A stretch of DNA of 64,000 nt from Streptomyces sp. NRRL F-6676 (GTDB lineage: Bacteria > Actinomycetota > Actinomycetes > Streptomycetales > Streptomycetaceae): NCBI RefSeq assembly GCF_000725625.1, contig NZ_JOHS01000015.1, forward strand, positions 83,088 through 147,087, given 5' to 3'. Under the pieces are notes generated by a model that saw nothing but the letters and a program-made list of their open reading frames with translations, was not told where the DNA came from and ran no database searches. Positions 35,807 through 44,533 of this stretch are shown in pieces. Both the position numbers and the translations under genes were made by a program. Numbering within the stretch: position 1 is the stretch's first letter; each line of letters starts with the position of its first letter.

Positions 35807-36913
35807 ATGACGGTCCTCGACCAGACGGGGAAACGCCGACCGGTGACATCCGCCACCGCCCTGCCGGATCTGCCCGCCGTACGGGACGAAGTCGACGCGA
35901 TCCTCGCCGACTTCCTCGTCAAGAGGGCCCAGGCCGCGCCTGGGCCGGAGGTGACTCCGCTGTTCACGACGCTGAGCAGTCTCCTGGACGGCGGCAAGCG
36001 CCTGCGGGCACACATGTGCGTCACAGGCTGGTACGCCGGTGAGGGGCGCGGCGACCGGGACCGGATTCTGCGTATGGCCGCGTCCCTGGAACTCTTCCAT
36101 GCCTTCGCTCTGATCCACGACGATGTGATGGACAGCAGCGTCCTGCGCCGCGGCCGCCCCACGGCGCACCGCGCGCTCGCCACGGCGTACGTCGCCGACG
36201 GGCACCCGCCCCGCCGGGCCACGGCTCACGGCCTGGCCGCCGGCCTCCTGCTCGGCGACCTCGTCCTGACGCTGTCGGACGACCTCATCCGCACCGGCCC
36301 TGGCGCGGAGGCGACGTGGCAGATCCAGCCCCTGCTGGAGACCATGCGCAGCCAGCTCGTGTACGGCCAGTACCTCGACCTGATGGCGACCGGCCGCCCC
36401 TGCGACGACATCGAGGCCGCGCTGCGGATCGTGCGCTACAAGACCGCCTCCTACACCGTGGAATGGCCGCTGCGCATCGGCGCGGCTCTCGCCGGCGCCG
36501 GACCCGATGTGCACAGCGCCTGCAGCGAGTTCGCCATCCCGCTGGGGGAGGCCTTCCAACTGCGCGACGACCTCCTCGGCGTCTTCGGCGATCCGGCCAA
36601 GACCGGCAAGCCGGTCGGTGACGACATACGGGAGGGCAAGGCCACCGTGCTGATGGCGCTCGCCCTGCAATCGGCCTCCGCCGCCGACAAACGGCTGCTG
36701 CGCACGGCGGTCGGCAACCCGGACCTGTCGGACGAGGACTTCGGGCGCGTACGTGACGTCATCGAGCACTCCGGCGCTCGCCGGCAGGTCGAGACGATGA
36801 TCACGGCCCGGCGCCATGCGGCCTTGACCGTACTCGACCGGGCCCCGTTTCCCTTCCCCGCCGCCGAGGCCCTGAGGGAGATCGCCGGCATAGCCACGGT
36901 GCGGCAGTCGTGA
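35807..36913 (+). CDS. polyprenyl (geranylgeranyl) diphosphate synthase
   Basis: A 368-residue trans-prenyltransferase. First Asp-rich motif HDDVMD (D105-D109), second RDDLLGVFGDPAKTGK (D254-D255), and GGKRLRAHM for IPP binding. It makes the C20 precursor GGPP (C20 inferred from the diterpene cyclase next to it). ATG 35807 has AAGAAGGAGG upstream. It overlaps the cyclase gene by GTGA (36910-36913). Confidence 0.93.
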   Translation: MTVLDQTGKRRPVTSATALPDLPAVRDEVDAILADFLVKRAQAAPGPEVTPLFTTLSSLLDGGKRLRAHMCVTGWYAGEGRGDRDRILRMAASLELFHAFALIHDDVMDSSVLRRGRPTAHRALATAYVADGHPPRRATAHGLAAGLLLGDLVLTLSDDLIRTGPGAEATWQIQPLLETMRSQLVYGQYLDLMATGRPCDDIEAALRIVRYKTASYTVEWPLRIGAALAGAGPDVHSACSEFAIPLGEAFQLRDDLLGVFGDPAKTGKPVGDDIREGKATVLMALALQSASAADKRLLRTAVGNPDLSDEDFGRVRDVIEHSGARRQVETMITARRHAALTVLDRAPFPFPAAEALREIAGIATVRQS

Positions 36914-38523
36914 CCGGCACCCGGGCCAGCACCGCTGTCATACCGCAGGCGCTTCGGCGGTTCGACTCCCAGGCCGTCCGCCTGATGGCGGACATCGACG
37001 CCGACCCGTGGGGCAGCGTCCGCGCGTCGGTGTACGAGACGGCGCGCGTCATCTCCCTGGCACCGGAGCTCGACGGGCACGGTACCCGGCTCGGATGGCT
37101 GCTGGACCAGCAGCTGCGGGATGGCACCTGGGGCGAAGGGCCGGCGCGGTACCGGCTGCTTCCGACGCTCAGCGCTGTCGAAGCCCTGCTCGCCACCATC
37201 GTCCGGGACGAGACCCCCGCCGTCTCGACCCGAGGCCGGCTCGCGTCGGCTGCGGCCGACGGCGTCGCCGCGCTGCGCGCCCTGCCGGCCGACGGGCCGT
37301 GGCCGGACACCGCAGCCATCGAAGTCCTCGTCCCCAGCCTCGTCGCCCGCATCAACGACCTCCTGGACCGGCCCGTGTTCGGCACGCTGCCCCGCCTCGG
37401 GCCGGTGTCGCGCGGGGCGCGCCTGAGCGTGCCGCCCGGATTCCGGCCCGATCGGCACGAGGAGATCGCGCAGCGGTGCCGCGCCGGTGTCCCGGGCAAG
37501 CTCCACCACACCTTCGAGGGCGTCGCTCGGCATCTGCCCGGCGGCGTGGTGCCCGTGCCGGACGGCCTGCTCGGTAGCTCGCCCGCGGCCACGGCCGCAT
37601 GGCTCGCCTCTCAGCCGGACCGTGCGCAGGGAGAGCAGGCGAGGGCGGCTCTGTCGGCTGCGGCCCGCCGTTATGGCGGGCTCCTGCCGGAGGCCGCACC
37701 GGTCCGTGTCTTCGAGCGGCTGTGGGTCGCCGCCGCCCTCGCCCGCCCCGGCCTGCCGCCCGCGTGCCGCGCCGCGGCCGAGGGCTGGGCACACGACATC
37801 TACGACCCGGCCGGGGTCCGCGGTGCCCCGGGTCTCCTGCCCGACGCCGACGACACCTCGATGGCCGTGCTGGTTGCCGCCGTCACCGGCACAGCCTGTG
37901 ACCCGGCCCCGCTCGCCGCGTTCTGGGCCGACACCCACTACCGGTGCTACATCGGCGAGGACACCGGATCCGTCACGGCGAACGCCCACGCCCTCCAGGC
38001 CCTGACAGCCCACCTCCGTCTGCGGCCGGCCGCGCGCCCGGTCCACCACCCGCGCATGGACCTCGTGCGCGACTGGCTGGTGGATCAGCAGACCGACGGC
38101 GCCTGGACGGACAAGTGGCACGCCTCCCCGTACTACGCCACCGAGCGGTGCGTTCGAGCCCTCCTCGGCCACCCCGGACCGGGCACCCGCCGAGCCATCC
38201 AGGCGGCCGTCGACCGGGTCCTGGCCAGCCAGCACGACGACGGAACCTGGGGCGTCTGGGGCGGCACGGCGGAGGAAACCGCGTACGCGGTGCAGATCCT
38301 CCTCGCCGATCCCGCCGCCGCCACCCGGCCCGGGTGGCGCACAGCGCTCCAGCGCGCCGAGAACGCCCTCGACGACCGTGGCAGCCGACACCGGCCCCCG
38401 GCGCTGTGGCACGACAAGACGCTCTACGCCCCCACCGCGATGATCCAGGCCGAGATCCTTGCCGCCCGCGAACTGCTGACCCGGCACGGCCCCGGACGGC
38501 ACACGGAAGGAGTGGCCTCGTGA
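36910..38523 (+). CDS. class II diterpene cyclase (copalyl-diphosphate-synthase type)
   Basis: A 537-residue alpha-barrel terpene cyclase. The acid motif DADD (residues 312-315 in LLPDADDTSMAVL) is the DxDD that protonates GGPP. QxxDGxW-type repeats appear (LLDQQLRDGTWGEG; LVDQQTDGAWTDKWHASPYY; LASQHDDGTWGVWGGTAEET). Typical size for bacterial ent-/syn-CPP synthases, which cyclise GGPP to a bicyclic diphosphate. No class I DDxxD is present, so a second synthase is needed; it is two genes downstream. GTG start coupled to the GGPP synthase. Confidence 0.92.
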   Translation: MTGTRASTAVIPQALRRFDSQAVRLMADIDADPWGSVRASVYETARVISLAPELDGHGTRLGWLLDQQLRDGTWGEGPARYRLLPTLSAVEALLATIVRDETPAVSTRGRLASAAADGVAALRALPADGPWPDTAAIEVLVPSLVARINDLLDRPVFGTLPRLGPVSRGARLSVPPGFRPDRHEEIAQRCRAGVPGKLHHTFEGVARHLPGGVVPVPDGLLGSSPAATAAWLASQPDRAQGEQARAALSAAARRYGGLLPEAAPVRVFERLWVAAALARPGLPPACRAAAEGWAHDIYDPAGVRGAPGLLPDADDTSMAVLVAAVTGTACDPAPLAAFWADTHYRCYIGEDTGSVTANAHALQALTAHLRLRPAARPVHHPRMDLVRDWLVDQQTDGAWTDKWHASPYYATERCVRALLGHPGPGTRRAIQAAVDRVLASQHDDGTWGVWGGTAEETAYAVQILLADPAAATRPGWRTALQRAENALDDRGSRHRPPALWHDKTLYAPTAMIQAEILAARELLTRHGPGRHTEGVAS

Positions 38524-39881
38524 CGGACGACCACCGGCTCGCGCCGATCGCTCCGGGCAGGCGCCCGCTCATCGGACACGCGCTGCCGCTCCTTCGCGAC
38601 CGGCTGGGCTTCCTCCAGCAACTGCGCGCCCACGGCCCCATCGTGCGGATCATGCTCGGTCCGAAGTCCGTGACCGTGGTGAACTCGCCCGAGTTGATCC
38701 ACCAGATGCTCACCGCCCAGTCCGGTCACTTCACCAAGGGGCTGCTCTTCGAGAAGCTGAAGCTCTTCGGCAAGGACGCCCTTCCCGTCGCCGAAGGCCC
38801 CGGGCATCTCGCGCGCCGCCGGCTGATGCAGCCCGCCTTCCACCGCGAGCGGGTCACCGGCTACGTCCGGACCATGCGCGACACCACCGCCTTCGCCATC
38901 GGAGCCTGGAGCGAAGGCGGCGAACTCGACCTGAAGACCGAGATGCAGCTGATGGCCCAGAACATCGTCATGCGCGCCGCGTTCTCCGCCGCCCCCGCAC
39001 CTCACACCGCCCGCGCGATCCTCACGAGCGTGGACACCCTCTTCAAGGCGGCCCTCCGGCGCGCCCTCGTGCCGCTGCCCCTGCTCGACCGGCTGCCCAC
39101 CCGCCACAACCGGCGGCTCGCCCGCGCCAGCAGCACCCTGCACCACGCGGTGGCCGGCATCATCACCGACCACCTCACACGCCCCGACGACTACGACGAC
39201 GTCGTCTCGATGCTCCTGGACGCCCGGGACGAGACCGGCGCCCCGCTCCCGGACGACGAGATCCTGTCCGAAGTCACCGGCCTGCTCGCCGCCGGATCTG
39301 AGACGACGGCGGTCGTCATGGCCTGGCTCTTCCACGAGATCGGCCGCCACCCCGACCTCGAGGCACGACTCCACACCGAAGTCGACACCGTCCTGGCCGG
39401 ACAGGAACTCACCGCCGACCACCTGCCCCGGCTGACGTTCACCCGCGCTCTTGTCCAGGAGACCCTCCGCCTGTACAGCCCCGGCTGGCTGGTGACCCGG
39501 CAGGCCACCGCCGCGGTCCGGCTCGGCGACTTCACCCTGCCCGCCGGCACCGACGTCGTCTGGAGCCCCTACACCCTGCACCGCGACCCCGGCCTCTACC
39601 CGGACCCGCTGCGGTTCGACCCCGACCGCTGGCTGCCGGACCGGCCCCAGCCGCCGAAGAACGCCTTCATCCCGTTCGGCGCCGGCAAGCGCCAGTGCCT
39701 CGGCGACGCGTTCGCCTGGACCGAGATGACGATCATCACGGCCCTCATCGCCTCCCGCTGGCGGCTGCGACCGGCCCCCGGGATCCGGCCCGTGCCAGTC
39801 GGCGCGATCACGGTCCACCCGTCCGTCCTGCGGATGAGAACTGAAGCCCGCCAGAGCGGCACCGCCCGGGAGGCGGCGTGA
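38520..39881 (+). CDS. cytochrome P450 (diterpene tailoring)
   Basis: A 453-residue canonical P450: I-helix LLAAGSETTAVVMAW, K-helix ETLR, PERF-region DPDRWLPDR, haem loop FIPFGAGKRQCLGDAF with Cys at about residue 393. All motifs are intact, unlike cvnE. GTG start overlaps the cyclase stop and its stop overlaps the terpene synthase GTG, so it lies inside the four-gene diterpene operon and most likely oxidises the diterpene skeleton. Confidence 0.92.
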   Translation: MTDDHRLAPIAPGRRPLIGHALPLLRDRLGFLQQLRAHGPIVRIMLGPKSVTVVNSPELIHQMLTAQSGHFTKGLLFEKLKLFGKDALPVAEGPGHLARRRLMQPAFHRERVTGYVRTMRDTTAFAIGAWSEGGELDLKTEMQLMAQNIVMRAAFSAAPAPHTARAILTSVDTLFKAALRRALVPLPLLDRLPTRHNRRLARASSTLHHAVAGIITDHLTRPDDYDDVVSMLLDARDETGAPLPDDEILSEVTGLLAAGSETTAVVMAWLFHEIGRHPDLEARLHTEVDTVLAGQELTADHLPRLTFTRALVQETLRLYSPGWLVTRQATAAVRLGDFTLPAGTDVVWSPYTLHRDPGLYPDPLRFDPDRWLPDRPQPPKNAFIPFGAGKRQCLGDAFAWTEMTIITALIASRWRLRPAPGIRPVPVGAITVHPSVLRMRTEARQSGTAREAA

Positions 39882-40843
39882 ACAGCGGCCCCGGCATCGC
39901 GCCCGTCCCCCTCACCCTGCCCGATCTCGGTGCCGCCTTCCCCGGCCCGTTCCCGACCAGCCCCCACGCTGTCACCGCGGACAGACACCTCCGACGCTGG
40001 GCCGCCGAACGAAACCTCCCCGTGCCGGCCGACGAGCTCCGCACCCTGTGCGGCATCACCAGCCAGGGCATCGTCCGCGCGCTGCCCACCGCCGATCTCG
40101 ACAGCCTGCTGCTCGCCGCCGAGCTCTTCCTGTGGCTCGTGGCCTTCGACGACACCCACGGCGAGACGACCGCCGCGGCCGACCCCGCCGCCCTGACCGG
40201 CCACATCGACGAGCTGACCGGCGTCCTGGCCGACAACACCCCAACGTCACCGCCAGGACCGTTCACGACAGCGCTGCTCGACCTCCTCGACCGCATCCGG
40301 GACAGGGCCACGCCCAGCCAGTACCTCACCCTCACCGGACACCTGCACGGAAACCTCCGCGGGCTCCTCTGGGAGGCCCACCACCTGAACGACCCCAGCC
40401 GCGTCCCGCTGCACACCTACCGCACGATGCGGCCCCTCACCGTCTTCGCCCGCACCCTCACCGCCATCACACCGATCGCCCTCTCCTACGAACTGCCCGA
40501 CCGGCACGGCGCTGCGCACCTGGTGGACCGGTCGGAGTTCGCGGTCGCATGTCTGGCCGGGTGGGTCAACGACCTCGCCTCCTACTCGCGGGAGGCGAGC
40601 CGGAGCCCCGTGCCGCCGCTGAGCCTGCCGACACTGCTGATGCGCGAGCACCGCCTGCAGCTTCCCGAGGCGCTCAGGGCCGCCGCCCGGTTGTGTGACG
40701 AGCAGGCCGTGCTCGCCCGCGCTCTCATCGACGAGCTGTCCGCCACCGGCTCCTTGCCGCTCACGCACCACGCCCAGGCCCTGAAGCACATCGTCCACGC
40801 GTTCATCTGGCACATCGACCACGACCGGTACACCACCCCGTGA
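39878..40843 (+). CDS. class I terpene synthase
   Basis: A 321-residue ionisation-type terpene synthase. Metal motif DDTHGE (D91-E96; DDxxxE type) and NSE triad NDLASYSRE (N231, S235, E239). The short alpha-domain size is normal for bacteria. It presumably takes the class II product and completes cyclisation by diphosphate loss. GTG start overlaps the P450 stop. A 40-bp gap separates it from the LuxR-type gene. Confidence 0.92.
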   Translation: MNSGPGIAPVPLTLPDLGAAFPGPFPTSPHAVTADRHLRRWAAERNLPVPADELRTLCGITSQGIVRALPTADLDSLLLAAELFLWLVAFDDTHGETTAAADPAALTGHIDELTGVLADNTPTSPPGPFTTALLDLLDRIRDRATPSQYLTLTGHLHGNLRGLLWEAHHLNDPSRVPLHTYRTMRPLTVFARTLTAITPIALSYELPDRHGAAHLVDRSEFAVACLAGWVNDLASYSREASRSPVPPLSLPTLLMREHRLQLPEALRAAARLCDEQAVLARALIDELSATGSLPLTHHAQALKHIVHAFIWHIDHDRYTTP

Positions 40844-40883
40844 CCTGAGCCGGGCACTCACCACACCACCGAAAGCACCTCCC

Positions 40884-41462
40884 ATGCCTGCGAAGATCCG
40901 CACCGCACAAGAACTCACCCAACTCACCCCCGCCGAGAAACGGGCCGCCGGACAACTGGTCGCCGGAGCATCAAACGCCAAGGGTGCCCAGGCCCTGGGC
41001 ATCAGCACCACGACGTTCACCGGCCACATCGTCGCCATCGGCAAGAAGTACGGCATCACCAGCCGGAGCGGCCGGCCCGCCCGCGCCCACGCCGTACTGG
41101 CCAGCGGACAGGTACCTCCGCCGCCGGCCCCCGAGCGCATCCCCGACTTCACCGAGCGGGACCTGCGGCTGCTGCGCGCGCTTGCCGAGCACCCGGAGAC
41201 CCATGACATCGCCCGGGCGGTCGAGATCGCCCCAGCCGATGTCCGCCCGATGATCGCCGACCTCGTCGACAAGGCCGGGGCCGCCAACGACACGCACCTG
41301 ATCGGCCTCGGCCACGCCTGGGGGCTCCTCAACACCGGCCCCGCCCAGGTGGCAGGCACCACGCCGTTCCACGCCGTATACCGGACTCTGCATGCGAGCC
41401 GGTCGCCGCGGGGCGCGACGCCTACGACGGCGGGACGGTCCCCGGCGACGGTTCGAAGGTGA
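40884..41462 (+). CDS. LuxR-type HTH regulator
   Basis: A 192-residue protein starting with a GerE/LuxR-like HTH (TPAEKRAAGQLVAGASNAKG... TTTFTGHIVAIGKKYGI) and a linker, then a second helical domain (FTERDLRLLRALAEHPETHDIAR... DTHLIGLGHAWGLL). The same two-domain plan forms the C-terminal half of the protein at 44530-45516. It is rightward behind the terpene operon and may regulate it. Its last 41 bp overlap the convergent PPC-domain gene. Confidence 0.75.
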   Translation: MPAKIRTAQELTQLTPAEKRAAGQLVAGASNAKGAQALGISTTTFTGHIVAIGKKYGITSRSGRPARAHAVLASGQVPPPPAPERIPDFTERDLRLLRALAEHPETHDIARAVEIAPADVRPMIADLVDKAGAANDTHLIGLGHAWGLLNTGPAQVAGTTPFHAVYRTLHASRSPRGATPTTAGRSPATVRR

Positions 41463-41904
41463 GCGTCGGGACGCTGTGCGGCCCGCACTCGGGCCGCAGC
41501 ATCGACGGCGCGATGACCTCCTGCAACGCCATCTCCTGGATGAACTGGACCTCCGCCCACAGCAGATGGGACACGCTGCCGGCGGCCTCGAGGTCTTTGC
41601 GTCCGACCGCGACGTGGAGGTGCGGGGCCAGGGAGTTGGTATCCGGGCTCCAGGCGAGGGTCCCGGCGCCGACGGCCTCCACCGTCTCCAGGACCGTCTT
41701 GTCCCACACGGGCGCTTCCGGGTCCTGCAGCGGGCCAGCGGCCCCCACCAGGTGCACCCGCCGGAATCCGCCGAGGAACATCGGGATGATCGCCTGCCGG
41801 ATCCCCTGCTCCGCGCAGAAGCCGATGAGCTCCTTGACGAAGTCGTCGCCGTCGTCGAAGGCCAGCGCGAAGGAGCGCCCCAGGGTCAGTTCGGTGGCTC
41901 GCAT
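41422..41904 (-). CDS. PPC/DUF296-domain protein
   Basis: A 160-residue protein of the plant-and-prokaryote conserved (PPC, DUF296) fold: SFALAFDDGDDFVKELIGFC, IPMFLGGFRRVHLVG, and LAPHLHVAVGRKD with the conserved HxH. In bacteria it forms trimers and lacks the plant AT-hook; function unknown. ATG overlaps the asparaginase stop (ATGA, 41903-41906). Its end overlaps the convergent LuxR-type gene by 41 bp. Confidence 0.85.
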   Translation of the reverse strand: MRATELTLGRSFALAFDDGDDFVKELIGFCAEQGIRQAIIPMFLGGFRRVHLVGAAGPLQDPEAPVWDKTVLETVEAVGAGTLAWSPDTNSLAPHLHVAVGRKDLEAAGSVSHLLWAEVQFIQEMALQEVIAPSMLRPECGPHSVPTLTFEPSPGTVPPS

Positions 41905-42929
41905 CAGCCTCGTCCCTCCGCGGTCGTTCCGGCGGGAGCGAACGTCGCGCGGATCGTGTCGTTGTCGGCGCCGCTGCGCAGCAGCACTGTCAGGAGGTGG
42001 CGGGCTTTGTACGGGTCGAGGTGTCCTGCGCCGATGAGACCGCGGGAGAGCAGGTCCTTCTCCGATCCGTCGAACCCGTACGCGCGCGTGAGGGTGGTGC
42101 CGGCTCCGGTGCGGGAGGCGAGGACGACCGGGATCCGCTGGGCCGCCTTCGCGAGGATGGGAACCCAGGCCTCGGGGACGTGGCCGACTCCGAAGCCGGC
42201 GATGACCATGCCGTCGACCTGGTGCAGCAGCACCTCCAGTAGAGCGCCGTCGTCGCCGAGGGTGGCGGGGTACAGGGCGACGCGAGCTGGTCTGTCGAGG
42301 GGCGGGGCGAGGGGGCGGGGCTTGTGTGCGGGGACGGCGAGCAGGCGGAGGGCGCCTTCCGCGACGACGCCGAGGGCCCCGGTGTCGGGGGCGGTGAACG
42401 CGCTGGTGCTGGTGCTGTGTGCCTTGCGGACACGCGCGGGGTCGAAGACCTGGTCGTTGAAGACCACGAGAACGCCCAGGCCGCGGGCGTGGGGGCTGGC
42501 CGCGATGGTGACGGCGGCGAGCAGGTTGGCGGGCCCGTCGGCGCCGGCCTGGTGCGGGGCGCGCATGGCTCCGGTGACGACGAGTGGGGCCTGCTCCGCG
42601 TACAGCAGGCTCAGCAGGTAGGCGGTCTCCTCCAGGGTGTCGGTTCCCTGGGTCACGACGATGCCGTCGACGGCGCCTTCGCCGGCCATCGCCCGGAGCC
42701 GGTTCGCGAGGCGGTCGATGTCATCCAGCGTCAGCGAGGCGCCGGGCTTGCCCGCGAAGGACAGCGTCTGGATGTCGACGTCCGAACCGTCCATCTGGGG
42801 TACCGCGGCGAGCAGGTCCTCCGCGCTCAGGGTGGGGCGAGCCGCTCCATCACGGTCGGAGGGCATCATGGCGATGGTGCCACCGAGGCCGACCACGACA
42901 ACGGTGGGACGGGTGCGGTCCTTCGTCAA
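41904..42929 (-). CDS. L-asparaginase family amidohydrolase
   Basis: A 341-residue asparaginase. The first nucleophile Thr lies in VVGLGGTIAMM and the second Thr-Asp motif in VVTQGTDTLEETAYLL; VVTGAMRAPHQAGADGPANL is the third family block. It hydrolyses asparagine (or a related amide) to aspartate and ammonia. No signal peptide, so cytoplasmic. It is coupled to the PPC gene and follows the XRE-type gene 65 bp upstream. Confidence 0.93.
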   Translation of the reverse strand: MTKDRTRPTVVVVGLGGTIAMMPSDRDGAARPTLSAEDLLAAVPQMDGSDVDIQTLSFAGKPGASLTLDDIDRLANRLRAMAGEGAVDGIVVTQGTDTLEETAYLLSLLYAEQAPLVVTGAMRAPHQAGADGPANLLAAVTIAASPHARGLGVLVVFNDQVFDPARVRKAHSTSTSAFTAPDTGALGVVAEGALRLLAVPAHKPRPLAPPLDRPARVALYPATLGDDGALLEVLLHQVDGMVIAGFGVGHVPEAWVPILAKAAQRIPVVLASRTGAGTTLTRAYGFDGSEKDLLSRGLIGAGHLDPYKARHLLTVLLRSGADNDTIRATFAPAGTTAEGRG

Positions 42930-42994
42930 CGTTGATTCCTCAGATCACCTTGGGAGCGGAGCGGGTTGAGCCTATCGACCTCCACCGCGGCTGC

Positions 42995-44533
42995 CTACAG
43001 CGCGCCGAGGAAGCGCAGAGTCTGGTCGAGGGCCATGAGCGTGAGATGACGACTGCGGGGCCGCAGCATGCCAGTGATCCCGCTCTCACCGAGCGCGCGA
43101 CACCGGACAACCAGCCATGTCCAGTCCAGCTCGAGGTACTCGGCCAGCGCCTGCAGCCGGGCGGCAGGGGTGGGCCCGTCGACGATGCTGTGTGCCTGGG
43201 CGTGCGCAATCGCTTCCCGGTAGGGGGCGACGTCCTGGACGGCGCTCGTGGTGGCGACACGCCACACGGAGTCCTCGCGTACCCAGTTGGCCAGGATGGC
43301 CCGGTCCTGGGCCAGGACGAACCCCTCGGTCTGGGCGTAGGCCGGGTCGCTGGTGATCCACACCGTGATCCGGTGCATCTCCATCATCGCGACGGTGAGG
43401 AGCAGCAGGATCCGCTCAGACGGCTCGGTGCTGTCAACGGCCTGCTGCGGGACGCAGAAGGCACGCCCCAGAGGGCTGGCTGCGCCGGCGAAGCGGCTGG
43501 CCACGGCCTGGAGGTACTCGTGTTTGTGCCGGAACAGGAGCCAGGGAGCGCACTCGTCGCCGGTGGCTTCCCGGGTCCAGAACACGGGGACGGCAGGCAG
43601 TTCGTCGAGACGCCGGGTGATGTATTGCGCGCACAGGCTGGAGCCGAGCCACGCGGCGCCAACCGGTGAGAGTTCCGGCATGTCCGATCTCGGCGGTGCC
43701 GAGTCACCGGTCTTGACGTAGTAGCCGAGCTCCTCTGCCCGGTCGGTCAACGGCAGGTCGTCGGCGAGCATGCCGTCGTCCAGGACGTACAGCGCCCGCG
43801 CGAGCGAGAAGGTGAGATCGTCCAGCTGGTAGGCGGCAGGGATGCGAGGAACCTGGCCGGTGGTGAGCTGACGGCGGGCGTGCGCGGCGTCCAGCAGATA
43901 CAGGCCTGTCCCGCCCGCGGCGCCGAGGGAGGCGAGGACCACCCCACGGCGCGACGATCGGACGTAGGACTGCAGGTGCGGCAGGTCGGCTTCCTTGAGC
44001 TCGACCTGATCGCCGTCGGGCGCGGCCTCGTACAGCTGCAAGCCGATGGCCGTCCCGTCGAAGTGCCGGCCGCCGGAGAGCTCCCAGGTCCCGATGACGC
44101 CGGTGTTCGGCTCGCCCGGCACGTATCGGGAGGTGTTCCAGGTGTAGTCCAGGGCCCGCGTGGCGGCGGTGAGGGTGCTCGGGTCAAGCGGGCTGGGACG
44201 CACGATCTCCCGGTGGGGTACGGGCCGGGCCAGCTCGGCAGCGCTCTTGCCGAAGTACCACTCCAGGATCACCGCCGTGTCGCCCTTGGTGACGTGGGCG
44301 CCGGAGAGCCATCGCTGGTAGCTGGAACGCGATACGCGGACTTGGGCGAGCTTCGGGAGTCCTAAGCCCTGTGCTGCCTCGCTCGCCATGCGTCCCCACA
44401 GAACCTGAAACCGGGCCCACGTAGTGCAGTTCAACCCGGGGGTGGTCTCCAGGAGATGCTGCAGCAGGGTACGTGGTTGCGGCTGCGGCATTCCGGACTC
44501 CTTGACGGCCACGGAGTTGTTGAGGTGGGTCAT
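42995..44533 (-). CDS. XRE-type regulator with large C-terminal sensor-like region
   Basis: A 512-residue protein. The N-terminal 100 residues read as an HTH (LAQVRVSRSSYQRWLSGAHV, then DTAVILEWYFGKSAAEL). The rest is helical with no recognised catalytic motif (LDDLTFSLARALYVLDD; MEMHRITVWITSDPAYAQ). ATG 44533 overlaps the preceding stop (ATGA), so the longer open frame upstream is not used. It may be a developmental or metabolic regulator; no partner identified. Confidence 0.75.
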   Translation of the reverse strand: MTHLNNSVAVKESGMPQPQPRTLLQHLLETTPGLNCTTWARFQVLWGRMASEAAQGLGLPKLAQVRVSRSSYQRWLSGAHVTKGDTAVILEWYFGKSAAELARPVPHREIVRPSPLDPSTLTAATRALDYTWNTSRYVPGEPNTGVIGTWELSGGRHFDGTAIGLQLYEAAPDGDQVELKEADLPHLQSYVRSSRRGVVLASLGAAGGTGLYLLDAAHARRQLTTGQVPRIPAAYQLDDLTFSLARALYVLDDGMLADDLPLTDRAEELGYYVKTGDSAPPRSDMPELSPVGAAWLGSSLCAQYITRRLDELPAVPVFWTREATGDECAPWLLFRHKHEYLQAVASRFAGAASPLGRAFCVPQQAVDSTEPSERILLLLTVAMMEMHRITVWITSDPAYAQTEGFVLAQDRAILANWVREDSVWRVATTSAVQDVAPYREAIAHAQAHSIVDGPTPAARLQALAEYLELDWTWLVVRCRALGESGITGMLRPRSRHLTLMALDQTLRFLGAL

